From Lactarius indigo (taxonomy: Eukaryota; Basidiomycota; Agaricomycetes; Russulales; Russulaceae), in contig JAFKAC010000110.1 in the NCBI GenBank assembly GCA_025766275.1, forward strand, positions 1 to 64,000: 64,000 nucleotides of DNA, written 5' to 3'. The notes below the pieces were generated by a model. It did no database searches, was not told the origin of the DNA, and saw only the letters and a program-made list of their open reading frames with translations. Positions 30,701 to 40,155 of this stretch are shown one piece after another. The translations under genes were made by a program, and so were the position numbers. Every line of letters starts with the position of its first letter. Position 1 is the stretch's first letter.

Positions 30701-32119
30701 AGGAAGGTGGTTAAGTGTAAATGGGTGTTTAAAAAGAAAGCAGATGGACGCTTTCGTGCTAGGCTAGTGGCAAAAGGGTTCACCCAACTAGAGGGGGTGG
30801 ACTTTGACGAAACTTTCTCCCCAGTTGCCCGCTTTGAGTCCTTGCGACTCCTTCTCGCGTTGGCTACGCTTGAAGACTGGCATATTCACCAGATGGATGT
30901 CAAATCGGCATTTCTTCATGGGGAACTGGAGGAAGAAATTTATATGGAGCAACCAGTCGGTTTCGTCACAGCTGGCTCCGAGCACCTTGTGTGCCGGCTA
31001 CAGAAGGCCCTCTATGGCCTGAAACAAGCTTCCCGCGCGTGGAATGTGCAGTTCCATGGGGTCTTAGTTGACCTAGGCTTCACGCGGACGTACTCTGATG
31101 CAGGAGTATACGTGTATCATCTTCAAGAGGGGGGTGATACACTTTTCGTGATCTTATATGTAGATGACATCACTATACTCGGAAGTTCCTTATCAAAGAT
31201 CAATGATCTGAAGGCTTCTCTATCTAGCCGATATGAGATGACCGATCTGGGAGAGATCCAATCTTATCTCGGTGTCAACATCACCAGAGATCGTGGTAAT
31301 CGCACCATGGAAATCAACCAGTCAGATTACATCCGCGACGTAGTGGAACGCTTCGGAATGTCTGATTCCAATCCAGTATATACCCCTCTTCCCTCTGGCG
31401 CCGAGGCACACTTGATCAAGTACACAGATCAGGCCTCTACTTCTGAAATTAAGAAGTATCAACAGATTATCGGGTCTCTGCTATATGCGCAGATTGGAAG
31501 CAGACCTGATATTTCCTTCGCTGTTGCGCGCCTTAGCCAATTTGCTTCCAACCCCTCACCTCAGCATTTACGCCTAGCCAAGTATGTCCTAGCCTATCTT
31601 AATAGCACCAAGGACTACTCATTATGCTATGCTGGAGGGAATGGCAATGGTGGTGAAGGCCTTCATGGCTACTGCGACGCTTCCTGGGGAGATCAGGAAG
31701 AAAAGCACTCCACCTCAGGTTTTGTCTACCTGCTTGCGAATGGAGCCATCTCTTGGTGTACCAGAAAGCAAAAGACAATTGCGCAGTCTACCACTGAGGC
31801 AGAATACATGAGCCTCTCAGACGCCTCCAACCAGGCTCAGTGGTATGCCACCTTCCTTGGAGAACTGGGGTATGAGGTAACCTCCCCCATTCCTCTGCAC
31901 TGTGACAATAAGGGTGCTGTGGACTTAGCTCTCAACCCTGTCACTGGGAGACGCTCCAAACACATCCTAATCAAGCACCATGTAGTCAGGGAATACGTAG
32001 AAAACAAGGTTATACACCTGATACGTACACCCACAGGGGAAATGGTTGCAGATGGACTCACTAAGTCACTGCCCAGAGAACCCTTTGAAAAAATGGTTGC
32101 TGATCTAGGAATAGTGTAA
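27716..32119 (+). CDS. Copia A Gag-Pol polyprotein, intact
   Basis: A single 1467-codon frame from an ATG. Gag opens with LDGTNWQTWSA, and a zinc knuckle C-x2-C-x4-H-x4-C starts at residue 252. The aspartic protease active site DSGAS is at 351. The GAG-pre-integrase segment WHQRMGH...C-x2-C precedes integrase. The catalytic triad is D542, D605 and E641, with 35 residues between the last two. Reverse transcriptase has the invariant YVDD at 1148-1151, and RNase H starts with HGYCDASWG (Asp 1321) and includes TEAEYM. The order protease-integrase-RT-RNase H defines Ty1/Copia (Pseudoviridae). With no stops or frame breaks it may still be able to move. Confidence 0.97.
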   Translation: MSFHLVFPPSVTLAKLDGTNWQTWSATFTSLMLMNGCSRHLTHGAPASVPQHPPLAAGAVGPTGPTDEGLAILALWAKQEEVITGLLFLSVTTEVLSGIHSSHIFPTVHDKFVELENLYGQVGSMATFNIWVGLANTKLQEGSPFLPQLQKMLDLRNTLVEQGMPVSDMQMSFILLDALPPSYSTIAGTILASGPPSNLQPQDLINRFINEESRLAGPVASYNKVAPVKKSSAPHAHEARPSGSSVSSDIICHYCKKPGHKKPECYKLKRDQENAKKGKAGQRAKAAQNTTVEVPDSLPANRLNSIPVPKSRLFTIVNGSGKIEEVHEVPQVSLYTMGTHNTQIASKWMMDSGASAHFTPHIEDYDTYTPHKGVEVLLGDNSLLRSVGTGTVTIHTNFGYDLKISNVLHLPNTHSRILSTPALTAKGAIVSFDATTFAIRYDGKTIAEGHKASGLYWLDGHHKVNAQATASASLDVWHQRMGHMSKEALQRYAPKSVKGLNIDESPEEEGPCHGCELGKSTRKPFPPSQKRAQESLELVHSDLVGPLQSNSIQGNKYFATFIDDFSRAAVVIPMKSKDEFTGAFLHYKAWAEKQQNKPIKTLHSDRGGEYVNNVLKDILLEEGIEHMLTMPYSPQQNGRAEWFNRTIMEKGTSMLHHAGLSLGFWEQAVQTAVHIYNRTPTRSNEWKTPLELWDGTVPDVSYLRVFGCKAYYHVPEHNRRKLDPKSKEAVFVGYEPNSKGYKLWDRHSRCFVSSRDVTFDEATFPSLSDLTSHSNQPITSPVSGEPAKGAAVAGEIFFVVPSQPTPAVAPAAPQTPVFVLPPVQVPAVPLQQPSTPPNTSPNPADQTIYHTPPSQAPAPTTPRRPRTRSQGRPPVVTAPIPAPNFNRDISPPRETPRSPRNGPVTSPPRPRRGTRVRFTNPRYYTEENDEFVPGSSRLGMMDLLNAAEVPGYKDPQTFKQAMESDQAVDWLEACQYELDALDKLDVWRLEPLPEGRKVVKCKWVFKKKADGRFRARLVAKGFTQLEGVDFDETFSPVARFESLRLLLALATLEDWHIHQMDVKSAFLHGELEEEIYMEQPVGFVTAGSEHLVCRLQKALYGLKQASRAWNVQFHGVLVDLGFTRTYSDAGVYVYHLQEGGDTLFVILYVDDITILGSSLSKINDLKASLSSRYEMTDLGEIQSYLGVNITRDRGNRTMEINQSDYIRDVVERFGMSDSNPVYTPLPSGAEAHLIKYTDQASTSEIKKYQQIIGSLLYAQIGSRPDISFAVARLSQFASNPSPQHLRLAKYVLAYLNSTKDYSLCYAGGNGNGGEGLHGYCDASWGDQEEKHSTSGFVYLLANGAISWCTRKQKTIAQSTTEAEYMSLSDASNQAQWYATFLGELGYEVTSPIPLHCDNKGAVDLALNPVTGRRSKHILIKHHVVREYVENKVIHLIRTPTGEMVADGLTKSLPREPFEKMVADLGIV

Positions 32120-32468
32120 GATGGGTTCTAGGACGTCGAACTGTTGTGTATACTTGCAACAGACTTCCTAGTTTAATAGCTAAGAAAAACCCTTCTTAAA
32201 GAACTGAAGAAGTTGGACCTGTTCCATCTTATCTCCCAGCTCATGGCTCTTCAAAAAATAGTTCTTTGGAACTACATTATCCTCATAGAGCAGTGCATGA
32301 AGACCTCCAAAAAGTTGTCCTTTATCAGGACTTCTGCGTACATAGATTCTTTCTAACCAGAGAATCGAAACATTTCTCATAGTAACAGTAAAGCATTAAA
32401 GTGTCCTGCCAAGGCACTTTCACTCAATGCTTGCACCACTCTTGTGGACTGTCTCTATCATGGAGGGA
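32120..32468 (+). other. Copia A 3' untranslated region with polypurine tract
   Basis: Non-coding segment between the polyprotein stop and the 3' LTR. It ends in ATGGAGGGA immediately before TGTTGAG, a plausible polypurine primer tract. Confidence 0.7.
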
Positions 32469-33011
32469 TGTTGAGACGCGACTGATAAAGTCACATGTCT
32501 CGTGGGATCTGATTGAGTCAGCCCACATACTAAATACGGTATCTGTCCCTTATGGACTTATGGACACTCCGGACTCATACGGACCGCTTTTGTTTATCTT
32601 TATTGTTAGATCCACATATGGTTCTTATTGTTCCTTCTATTTTTAAGATACCGGTATTGTCTGCTTTAGGCAGCTATTGTTCTCTGCCATCCAATGGCAT
32701 TTCTCCCTCTGGCGCACAGACCACCTGTATTGTGTTTGGGTCACCAGTGCGCACAGACCATTATTAGCTAAGCGTCCTGTATATAAGGACTGCTATTTTC
32801 GCCTCTACACTTCAGAGTTCCCTTCACCTCTGAAGTGTAAGTTCCTTTCTCTTTACCTCTCTTATTACCTTTACTCATAGGCGTTGCTTCTTTATAGTAA
32901 CTTGTCCTACTAGGTATGCAGTTGTAATAGAGTTCCCTTCACCTCTGAAGTTAACTTGTCCTACTAGCTGTTCCAGCTTACTACCTTGCTTGTTAGTTCT
33001 GCGCTTCAACA
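32469..33011 (+). repeat. 3' LTR of Copia A
   Basis: 543 bp, identical in length and almost identical in sequence to the 5' LTR. It is followed by the GTCTG duplication. Confidence 0.95.
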
Positions 33012-33016
33012 GTCTG

Positions 33017-34054
33017 ATCAGCCAGACTGGAATCAGTGTAGCCGTGAAGGCCATTGCCATTGGCGCCATCATAGACAATATGCATATCCATAGTTCCCAC
33101 TAAGTAGGACAGGACATACTGCGCAAGTCGCAGATGTTGTGGTGAGGGATTCGCTGCGTACTGTGCCAAACGTGACACAGCAAAGGAGATATCTGGCCTA
33201 GTGCCAATCTGCACATAAAGCAGACTCCCAATCAAGGACTGGTAGTGGGAAATATCTGAGGCAGTTGCCTGCGATGTATATTTAACCAGGTGCTCGTCAG
33301 CACCAGCGGGCAAGGGTGTGTTGTGTGGTGTGGCATCAGACATGCCAAAGCGTTCAAGGACATCCTTGATATAGCTAGACTGATCTATTTCGATGCGTCT
33401 GAGGGAGCGGTCGCGCACAATACACATACCAAGATAAGACTCTATCTCCCTGAGATCTGTCATCTCATAGCGTTCAGACAAATCTGACTTCAAACGCTTG
33501 ATTCCACTCAACGAGGGACCCAATATAGTGATGTCGTCAACGTAGACAATAACGAAGAGTGGATCATACCCCTCTTGTTGAGGCATCACATATATGCCTG
33601 CATCAGCAAATGTCCGCTTAAAGCTGAGTGCAGTGAGCACTCCATGGAATTGCAAGTTCCATGCGCAGGAGGCCTGTTTGAGACCATAGATCGCCTTAAC
33701 CAGGCGACACACCTTCATTTCAGAGCCAGTGACAGTGAAACCTTGTGGCTGCTCCATGTAAATCTCCTCATCAAGCACGCCATTGAGAAAAGCAGACTTG
33801 ACATCCATTTGATGGATGTGCCAGTCCTCCAGCGCGGCCAACGCCAGAAGTAAACATAGCGACTCAAATCGTGCGACGGGAGAGAAGGTTTCATCAAAAT
33901 CTACGCCAGGGATCTGTGTGAATCCCTTAGCCACCAAGCGAGCTCTGTAGCGGCCATCCGCTTTGAGCTTGAAGACCCATTTGGATTTTACTGCCTTACA
34001 ATTAGGTGGGAGATCCACTAACTCCCAAGTCCCATTCTTAGCTAGGGCATCCAT
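33017..34054 (-). pseudogene. Copia B reverse transcriptase and RNase H N-terminus
   Basis: The frame starts right after an in-frame TAA (34055-34057) and reads MDALAKNGTWELVDLP, ARLVAKGFTQIPGVDFDETF, VYVDDITILGPSLS and HGYTDSSLADQ. It is continuous with the upstream frame, so the TAA is a single nonsense change, probably from a Glu codon. It is cut at the RNase H domain by Copia A. Confidence 0.9.
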
Positions 34055-36199
34055 TTAATACTGACACGCCTTAGTCCACTCATCTGCAGCTGCAGACTGC
34101 ATGGCCTCTGCATAAGATGCAGGGTCTTGGCCCACAAAGGCAGCAGCCAATAACTCCACATACCCCAGACACCTGCCGCACCATGCTGCATTGTCCACAT
34201 TGAAGTAACGCGGATTAGGCACAGGGACACGAGCAGTGCGTCTTGGTGCATTGTCCATCTTGCGCAACAGCTGACTACGCTGTGCACGATCCTCAAATCC
34301 CCCAGGCATTTCTGGTGAGGGAGGAGGGACATGGCGCATAATGTGCATTGCACTAGGACGCGGCGGGGGTGAAGTGGGAGTGGCTTGCTCACACTTAGGT
34401 GTGGTGGGCGGAGCCAGGAGAGCAGGTGGTGGAGTGGTGGGATGTGGTTGGACTTGTGGGGGGTCTAGGAGCTTTTCAACATCCTCCTCCTCACTACTAC
34501 TGGAGTGTGCAGGGGAGGGGGCTCGCATTGGTGGTAATGCCGGCGGGTGAGGCACAGCAGTCACTGTTGTGCTAGGCACGACTGGTGGTGAAGGTGTGGG
34601 GTGTGTCTCAACACCCTGGAGGGACGGGAAGCTACTCTTGTCGAATGTCACATCCCTGGACACTTGAATGGAGCGGGTTGAGTGGTCCCAGAGCTTATAG
34701 CCCTTAGATTTGGGCTCAAACCCGATAAGCGTGACCTCAATAGCCTTCGCATCTAATTTGCGACACTTATCAGTGGGTACATGCATGTACCCCTTGCATC
34801 CGAAGACACGAAGATGTGAGACATTGGGCACTTTGCCAGAGTGCCAGAGCTCATAAGGAGTGTGCCACTTAAGCCCATGGACTGGAGAGTGGTTATAGAT
34901 GTGCACAGCTGCACACACTGCATGCTCCCAGAAGCCTTTAGACATGCCAGCTGTGTGAAGCATGGACATTGCCTTATCCATAATGGTGCAGTTAAACTGC
35001 TTGGCTTTTCTGTTAGACTGTGGTGAACCTGGCATTGTGAGGTGATGCTCTATCCCTTTCTGCTTAAGAATGTCCTGCGTGACACTTGACATGTATTCAC
35101 CACCATGGTCAGAGTGCAGAGCGCGCAGTTTATGGCCAGACTGGGTTTCACCCCAGGCCAAGTACATCTGCAGCGACTTAGCAAACTGATCCTTTGACTT
35201 AAGGAAGTGAACCACTGTGAACTTAGTGTGGTCGTCTATGAAGGTGGCTGTGTATGTTGAGCCTTGCAGGGACTGAGTCTGCATAGGACCGGCGAGGTCA
35301 CTGTGCACAATCTCAAATTGATGAGTTGTCCTCTTGTTGGAGGACGCAGAAAAGGGTTGGCAAGTGGATTTACCCATCTTGCACCCACGGCAGACTGTGT
35401 GGGCCGTGGTAGAGCTATCTATGTCCATGCCAGTAGTGGCAGAGGGACCATGCACCTTCAGCGCTGCAGGGGAGATGTGTCCCATGTGTTGATGCCAGAT
35501 ATCAAGTGTGGCAGCACTTGATTTTGTGTGGGCATTGAGGCCGACGCTAGCTGCATCTAACCAGTACAGGTTGTCCTCAAGGTAGCCTTTGGCCACACAC
35601 TTTTGGTTGATAGATATCTTAAAAGAGCCACTATCAAAGGCAATCTCAGCACCCTTTTGTGCTAGGGCGCGCGTCGACAAGAAGTGCGTCTTCACCTGTG
35701 GTAGGTGTAGCACATTACTGAGGGTGATAGAGATACCTTGGCTCGTTGTGAAGATGACAGACCCGACACCCACTTGGTCTATTGTGGACTTATCCCCTAG
35801 GCGTACAGTGCCTTTAGTTGGGGTGTAGTCCTTGAAGTCAGACTGATGTGGTGTGATGTGGTGTGTAGCACCACTGTCCATCATCCAATGCACACGCGAG
35901 GCAGCGTACAAGGCAACAGAAATTGATTCAGAGGCCCAATCTATGGCGGGCTCTACAACCTCCTTAATGGAGGCGGTGGTAGGTACTAAGACATGACTGT
36001 TTGCGGCCTTGTTGCCTGCCTTCTCCTTCTCCTCATCCTTTTTCTTCTTCCTGCAGTCAGGCTTGATGTGGCCCTTTTTGTTGCAATAGTGGCAAGTTAG
36101 ACCAGAGTGGTCCTTCTTGCCCTTTTTGTTATGATCCGACGCTTCAGACCTCAGCCACAGTATGTCTCCACCCTGCCTTTCCCTTTCTGTACTATACAT
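34055..36199 (-). pseudogene. Copia B nucleocapsid, protease and integrase region
   Basis: The frame contains the zinc knuckle CHYCNKKGHIKPDC, the protease DSGAT, the pre-integrase WHQHMGH and C-R-G-C motif, and integrase blocks HSDLAGP, LHSDHGGEY and QSNRKAKQFN, where the glutamate region is altered. A Pro-rich linker follows. It begins at the boundary of the inserted solo LTR and ends at the nonsense codon at 34055. Related to Copia A but clearly diverged. Confidence 0.85.
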
Positions 36200-36705
36200 T
36201 GTTACCAAAGGAGCTACTTTTACCAGTGGCATTGTTTCTCTTGATCCGAACTTCTGCTTACTCCGTTTAGTCTCTTTGATATTGTGTGGACTTGTGTTCA
36301 TGTTGTTTGGAACCCTGTCCTATATAAACCTGTACCATAGACCGTAGGAAGCCAGACTTGGCTTTGTTTGCAATCTAGCAACCTTGCCTCCGTACTTTGG
36401 TGTGACCTCGCCTTACTCCCCTCTTCTTGTGCATCCCCTACCTCAGTCCCTAACCAGGACACTCCGAAGTCTTTGCAGTTGAACTATATCAACGCGTCGC
36501 ACCTGTTATACTCTGTGCACTAGCAAGATCAAGTGTAGAGAAGTGTCAGACACTTCGGACAAGGAGTCCTACCTTACAGAGTAGTGCTACACCCTGTGCC
36601 GCACTTTCGCCACTTGTATTTCATAGCAATAAGACCACAGAAGTCTTCGCTTGATACTTGTGTGATTCGAACCTTTAGAACCCACGCCCCTGCTAGGGTG
36701 TAACA
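36200..36705 (+). mobile_element. Solo LTR (506 bp) within Copia B gag
   Basis: TGTTAC and GTAACA ends, with a CTATATAAAC TATA-like box near 36323 in plus orientation. It separates the gag frame (KVAPVKSMGKK side) from the nucleocapsid frame. The flanking 5-mers (TACAT and CTTTT) do not match, so recombination after insertion is possible. The sequence is unlike the other LTR families in this window. Confidence 0.65.
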
Positions 36706-37475
36706 CTTTTTGCCCATCGACTTGACAGGGGCCACCTTGTTGAGGGAAGAGCCAGAGGGTCTGGCACAGCGAGCTTCTTCCGACACTATGTGCGCAATTA
36801 TTTCAGCGTGCTTAAGTGCGGAGGGGGCCCCACTGGCAAGGATGGTAGAGGCCAACACCTCATAAGAGGGCGGCAGTGCATGGAGGAGAATGAGGCAGTA
36901 CTGGACGTCAGAGACACCCATCTGTGTGTTGGAAAGGGCAACCCTTAGCTCATTGAGTTTGGCCAGCTGAGCGGCCATGGGTGCAGAGTTGTCAAGGCGG
37001 GCTTGCATCAACTGAATCCACAAGTTGAAGATGGTGGTGCTGCCCGAGGCACCAGCGTATACATCTCTCAGTTTGTCCCACTTCGCCTTGAAGGTGGCAT
37101 AGACAATATTGTCCGCCACAAGGGAGTAGACATCTGGCTTGAGGTAGAGGCAGAGGTACGCCTGGAACGACGCTGGACTGAGTCCCACTCATCGGTAGTG
37201 ATACCCGATGGGGGTGTGTCCAAGGTGAACACATCCTCAGCTTCATGCAGCGTGAGGATAGCCTCAATGGTCCCAGACCATTCATTCCAGCCAGTGCCGT
37301 CAAACTGGGTGAGGTGGATGCCAGATGGCATGCCAAAGTTGGCACTGTGGGCTTGAGAGAGACATGTGGAGGGTGTGGATCCAGAAGGAGAAGGGAGTGA
37401 GCCTCCTGCAGAGCCACCGGTGGGGCTGGGAGGAGCACCAGCACCAGCAGCAGGGGTAGAGGATGAACCAGACAT
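36706..37475 (-). pseudogene. Copia B gag, frameshifted
   Basis: An ATG at 37475 starts a Gly/Ser/Pro-rich N-terminus, then HLTQFDGTGWNEWSGTIEA. After a frame change near 37190 it continues as YATFKAKWDKLRDVYAGASG, LILLHALPPSYEVLA and NKVAPVKS. The second part parallels Copia A gag closely. The frame change inactivates it. Confidence 0.85.
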
Positions 37476-38256
37476 TGGGATGATTTATCTATCGCCGAGG
37501 AGCAGTCAGCGATAGTGCTTCATATTTGCAAGACAAAGATAGAGGGGGATACCACTCCTGTCTGTGATTCTGTAAGGCCAGAACGCTTAATGCGTCCTGC
37601 CTCCTGATAGTATGCCAGTGATACAAGGGCTAGGCCCAGGTTGAAGGAATCCCTTTGCCATACCATGAGCTAGCTGCCAGCCAGGATGTGTCTAAGACAC
37701 AGCTCAAATGGTTTGCGTCAGGGGGAAGGTGAAGGGAATGCTTTCAGAGCCCAAGGCTATCTACCTCAGCCTCCTCAGCCTGTTGGCTGCCTCATTGCCA
37801 CAAGTGGCTTTACTGAATCCTTTCCCATTGCTGCTACAAGGCAGGTATCTGGTTGCAGAACACCATAAGGTGAACACCCCCCAGAGCCTGAACCAGGTTT
37901 TACACTCCCATGGTGAGGAGATCCTGCGCCCAGTGTGGAGCACCAGAGACAGCTGGCACTAAGCTCCACAATACACAGCCCAGTGGGCCATGCACACCTG
38001 GATATTTTGAAGTTAAGGGGCTACCAGACCCAGTCTCCTTGCACATAGTGTAGGGGCTAGGAAAACAGTAGGGGTGAAAGTAGGACTACTGGGCAGTACA
38101 TACACAGGAGGTTCCTTAGCAGAGACAAGTGGCGCCCCACTGTTCTCTGCCTTGGGCAAGGCTGATAAGGCCCCAGACAGACCTTAGCCTGGTGTGTCCT
38201 CCTAGGAAGACAGTGACCAGCCAAGTGGAGTGGCTAGGGCACCAGGGCCCATAACC
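37476..38256 (-). promoter_or_regulatory. Copia B leader and primer binding site
   Basis: On the minus strand GGTTATGGGCCC (38245-38256) lies directly after the 5' LTR, the same half-tRNA iMet site as in Copia A. The rest is an untranslated leader of about 770 bp. No gene is supported within it. Confidence 0.75.
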
Positions 38257-38513
38257 TGATGAACAGCATAGACATAACCAGTACTCACAGAGGCAAAGAG
38301 TCTGTGGTGAGATACTAGTGACAAGCTGGTTAGCAGCAGAGGGGAATGTCAAGCAGTGAAGCAGAGGGTGTCTGGCACACAGAGCAGTGAGGAAGTGATA
38401 ATACAATTGAGAGAATAAGACATACCTGGCACATAGAGCAGTGAGGAACTGATGTGGACCAGGAGCGTACAAGCCTACTACTTATACTATACAGGAGGGT
38501 GACACTACTACAA
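38257..38513 (-). repeat. Copia B 5' LTR, left piece
   Basis: Starts TGATGAACAGCATAG and is cut at TACAA (38509-38513) by the Gypsy insertion. The rest of this LTR is at 47531-47878. It contains the 54-bp segment missing from the 3' LTR. Confidence 0.9.
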
Positions 38514-39019
38514 TGTCACGTTTCGACTGTGGACCCTTACTGTACCGGTTGTGACTACGGTGGTAAGGTAGATTAGTCACAGACTCACGGGCTTAGGCCT
38601 TTATGATGGAGTATGATAGGTGATTGCGACAATAGCTGACTGAGCGGTACCTGGATGACTCAACACTAATACTAGTACTAGTAGTATTAGGGTTTGCGAT
38701 GTTTCTGCGATACGTTGGACGCTACATTACTGTGACTCATAGCAGCACTTGAAAGCCTGCTTGACTTGTATTTAAGATAGTTTGCAAAGACCAAGATATG
38801 CCATCTTGGTCTTCTTGAATCGTCACTTCTCTCCGTCTCTCTTTCTCTATTATCAAGTCTCAAAGTCCAAAAGCTTCATCTTATCCTATACAACTTATTG
38901 GTGTGCCTTCATGCATTCACTACAACAGGGACACGGGCCTTCATGCTGTCGTGCTTATTTGCTAAGTTGTTACCGCCTCTACCGTGCTCAAGTCAAGCTC
39001 ACGTTGTGATGACGTTACA
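38514..39019 (+). repeat. 5' LTR of the Gypsy element
   Basis: 506 bp. A TATA-like GTATTTAAG near 38768 lies about 30 bp before the inferred transcript start at 38803 (ATCTTGGTCTT). The 26 bp ending at 38813 form an inverted repeat (GACCAAGAT ... ATCTTGGTC). It differs from the 3' LTR at eight positions, all transitions. Confidence 0.9.
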
Positions 39020-39021
39020 TT

Positions 39022-39032
39022 AAGACCAAGAT
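39022..39032 (+). promoter_or_regulatory. Self-priming primer binding site of the Gypsy element
   Basis: AAGACCAAGAT, two bases inside the 5' LTR end, is the exact 11-nt reverse complement of ATCTTGGTCTT at 38803-38813, the inferred start of the transcript. This is the Tf1/sushi-type self-priming arrangement, where the RNA 5' end folds back to prime. No tRNA complement was recognised here. Confidence 0.65.
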
Positions 39033-39312
39033 TCCACCGTGGCCGTAACAACCAGAGACCAGTGGATGAGTTTCCGTCCCTATACATTAACGCGAAGAGG
39101 AGAACGCAACGTGCCCACACGCTTTCTAAAGGCAGCCAGTTGGAGAGAAAGGGAAGAAGAAACAGGATACTTCGTAGAGTTCAATGGACCTACACGGTTC
39201 TGACCAGTTGACTTCAACTTCAACCATTTGTGCTGGACAGAAGTTACGTGGAATCTGATAGACTCCCGTTGGGACGTAATACGCCCAGCCGGACCAAGGT
39301 ATCACTGCAACA

Positions 39313-39914
39313 TGATGAACAGCACACAGAAGTAGCATACTCACAGTGGACTAAGAGGACTGTGGTGAGATAAGCTGGGTGGCTGGAAAGCAGCAACAGG
39401 AGTCTAGCAGAGTAAAGCAAGGGTGTCTGGCACACAGCAGTGAGAGAACTGATAATGGTATTACAGAGGAGGAGACATACCTGGCACACAGCAGTGAGAG
39501 AACTGATGTGGACCAGGGCGTACAAGCAGTCTACTTATACTGTACAGAGGCGTGACACTAATACAAGGAAAGTAACTATAGGTCACAGAATACAAGGAGC
39601 GCATTGTTCTACAACAGGACAAAGGGGTGTGCATATGGAGAACAAGGCGTATAGAACAAGAAGTGTCCAGGCCATAATGACATCACAATAAAGATATATC
39701 TAAAGAAAGAACAAAGACGTAGTACAATGACAAATCTAGAGGAGTCTGCATGATGTCATAGTACATGATGTCATAGGTGACGCAATGATAGGTAATAGAT
39801 TGTACAGATCAAAAAGTATCTAATCTACAAGTCCTGTATATCTAATCTACAGCAGTCCATGCTGCAAGTTCGGTCCGTATGAGCCGCTAAGTGCGCAAGG
39901 GTCACTTATCAACA
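39313..39914 (-). mobile_element. Solo LTR of family B in Gypsy leader
   Basis: 602 bp, TGATGAACAGCA to TTATCAACA on the plus strand, with target duplication CAACA at 39308-39312 and 39915-39919. It is the same LTR family as Copia B, inserted after the Gypsy. Confidence 0.92.
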
Positions 39915-40155
39915 CAACATCGATACAAGAGAGCTCAATAGCTGAGCAGACTGGGGTCCTATTGACGGACAACTGCACGAACATACGACCGGAGAAGCAA
40001 TTACAGACGAAACCAGACAAAGCGAGGAAGATGAGGGGCGACAGCCAGAACAAACAGAAAGCAGTGGAGGAGCAGTGCAAGAACTCCTCCTCGAACGAGC
40101 TGAGTCCGCCCATATCACAGAGCCAGAACCAATTCACATACGATCACCAGCAATC

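Larger units (their letters stand above)
26164..33011 (+). mobile_element. Copia A, full-length intact LTR retrotransposon (6848 bp)
   Basis: Two 543-bp LTRs (26164-26706 and 32469-33011) start TGTTGAGACG and end GCTTCAACA. They differ at a single position that I can find (A versus G in CTCTGGCRCACAG). Target duplication GTCTG is at 26159-26163 and 33012-33016. A primer binding site follows the 5' LTR directly, and the polyprotein is one uninterrupted frame. These features indicate a very recent insertion into the RNase H region of Copia B. Confidence 0.97.
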
